Source: Limnohabitans sp.
Lineage (GTDB): Bacteria > Pseudomonadota > Gammaproteobacteria > Burkholderiales > Burkholderiaceae_C
DNA: 5,432 nt
Direction: 5' to 3'
NCBI GenBank assembly: GCA_018883305.1
Contig: VEQI01000241.1
Coordinates: 1-5,432 of the forward strand
Of the stretch, positions 4,676-5,432 are shown one piece after another. The translations under genes were made by a program, and so were the position numbers. Numbering within the stretch: the first letter of the stretch is position 1; each line of letters starts with the position of its first letter. The notes below the pieces were generated by a model. The model was not told the origin of the DNA. It made no database searches and saw nothing but the letters and a program-made list of their open reading frames with translations.

Positions 4676-5432
4676 ATGAAAGCCTCCCAGTTCCTCGTCT
4701 CCACCCTCAAGGAAGCCCCCGCCGATGCGGAGGTGGTCAGCCATCAGCTGATGATCCGCGCCGGCATGATCAAAAAACTGGGCGCCGGCATCTACAACTA
4801 TATGCCTATGGGCTTGCGGGTCATCCGCAAGGTCGAAGCCATCGTGCGGGAGGAAATGGATCGCGCGGGTGCCATTGAACTCACCATGCCTGTGGTGCAA
4901 CCGGCCGAGCTGTGGCAGGAGACGGGCCGCTTTGCCAAGATGGGGCCCGAGTTGCTGCGCATCCGTGATCGGCATGACCGCGATTTCGTCATCCAGCCCA
5001 CGAGTGAGGAAGTGGTGACCGACATTGCGCGTCAGGAACTGCGAAGCTACAAACAGCTGCCGAAAAATTTCTACCAGATCCAGACCAAGTTCCGTGACGA
5101 GCGTCGCCCCCGTTTTGGTTTGATGCGTGGGCGCGAGTTCATCATGAAGGATGCCTACAGCTTTGACCGCGATGCTGACGGCGCGCAACGCAGCTACCAG
5201 AACATGGCGCAGGCCTACCGCAAGATCTTCGATCGCTTTGGCTTGCGCTACCGCGCCGTGGCGGCCGACAGTGGCGCCATCGGCGGCGACCTGTCTGAAG
5301 AGTTCCAGGTGATTGCTGCGACCGGCGAAGATGCGATCGTCTATTGCCCGAACAGCGATTACGCCGCCAACATCGAAAAAGCCGAAGCGCTGGCCCCAAC
5401 CGGCCCGCGCGGTGCGGCCACTCAGGCCATGA
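4676..5432 (+). CDS. proS: Prolyl-tRNA synthetase, 3' end missing
   Basis: ProS is a cytosolic class II aminoacyl-tRNA synthetase that charges tRNA-Pro with proline. 252 residues are present of an expected 570-580; the reading frame is open at the right edge. It starts MKASQFLVSTLKEAPADAEV, the usual bacterial start. The motif 1 region is near 63-76 (AGAIELTMPVVQP), a TSEE element is at 109-112, and motif 2 is at 139-155 (FRDERRPRFGLMRGREF). From about residue 218 the sequence (EDAIVYCPNSDYAANIEKAEA) is the beginning of the inserted editing domain found in the bacterial-type enzyme, which clears mischarged Ala-tRNA-Pro. ATG at 4676 is chosen by family alignment. The nearest purine-rich stretch (AGAGG, 4650-4654) is about 21 nt upstream, too far for a normal Shine-Dalgarno. 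No confident promoter is seen; CATAAT at 4590-4595 is a weak candidate. Confidence 0.97.
   Translation, partial: MKASQFLVSTLKEAPADAEVVSHQLMIRAGMIKKLGAGIYNYMPMGLRVIRKVEAIVREEMDRAGAIELTMPVVQPAELWQETGRFAKMGPELLRIRDRHDRDFVIQPTSEEVVTDIARQELRSYKQLPKNFYQIQTKFRDERRPRFGLMRGREFIMKDAYSFDRDADGAQRSYQNMAQAYRKIFDRFGLRYRAVAADSGAIGGDLSEEFQVIAATGEDAIVYCPNSDYAANIEKAEALAPTGPRGAATQAM

Noticed and set aside
5429..5432. ATGA at the right edge, considered as the end of proS
   Set aside because: The proS frame reads ATG then A; the TGA is out of frame, and the protein is cut off in its editing domain.

Overview
The window is a stretch of ordinary bacterial core genome, most likely from a betaproteobacterium of the order Burkholderiales, probably Comamonadaceae or close to it. 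This rests on remembered family resemblance, not a search. The DNA is GC-rich. The gene order ispB (divergent) / rplU-rpmA-obgE-proB / rppH (convergent) / proS, with proB not followed by proA, fits that group. The L21, L27 and ProB sequences read like those of Comamonadaceae.

Layout. Positions 1-841 (minus strand) hold most of ispB, a long-chain polyprenyl diphosphate synthase whose C-terminus runs off the left edge. A 191-bp divergent intergenic region carries a TATAAT box for ispB and an extended -10 box for rplU, followed by a short rplU leader that folds into two tandem stem-loops. rplU (L21) and rpmA (L27) form a tight ribosomal-protein pair with good ribosome binding sites. It is closed by a strong GC-rich hairpin that probably works as an intrinsic terminator. 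obgE (ribosome-associated GTPase) follows with no Shine-Dalgarno sequence. proB (glutamate 5-kinase) lies 36 nt further on, in the same reading frame, and also lacks a Shine-Dalgarno. proB converges on rppH (RNA 5' pyrophosphohydrolase, Nudix family) across a 13-bp gap, and a perfect 9-bp inverted repeat contains both stop codons. rppH and proS (prolyl-tRNA synthetase, truncated by the right edge) diverge from an 83-bp region holding a good sigma-70-type promoter for rppH.

How the genes work together. Three genes serve the large ribosomal subunit (L21, L27, ObgE). proB starts proline synthesis and proS charges tRNA with proline. rppH begins mRNA decay by removing the 5' pyrophosphate. ispB makes the side chain of ubiquinone. 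This is housekeeping linkage; there is no mobile element, CRISPR array, tRNA, rRNA, defence system or biosynthetic cluster. I found no previously undescribed system. The points worth a second look are small: the rplU leader stem-loops, the lack of Shine-Dalgarno sites at obgE, proB and proS, several inverted repeats at gene borders, and a short patch of atypical codon use in ispB.
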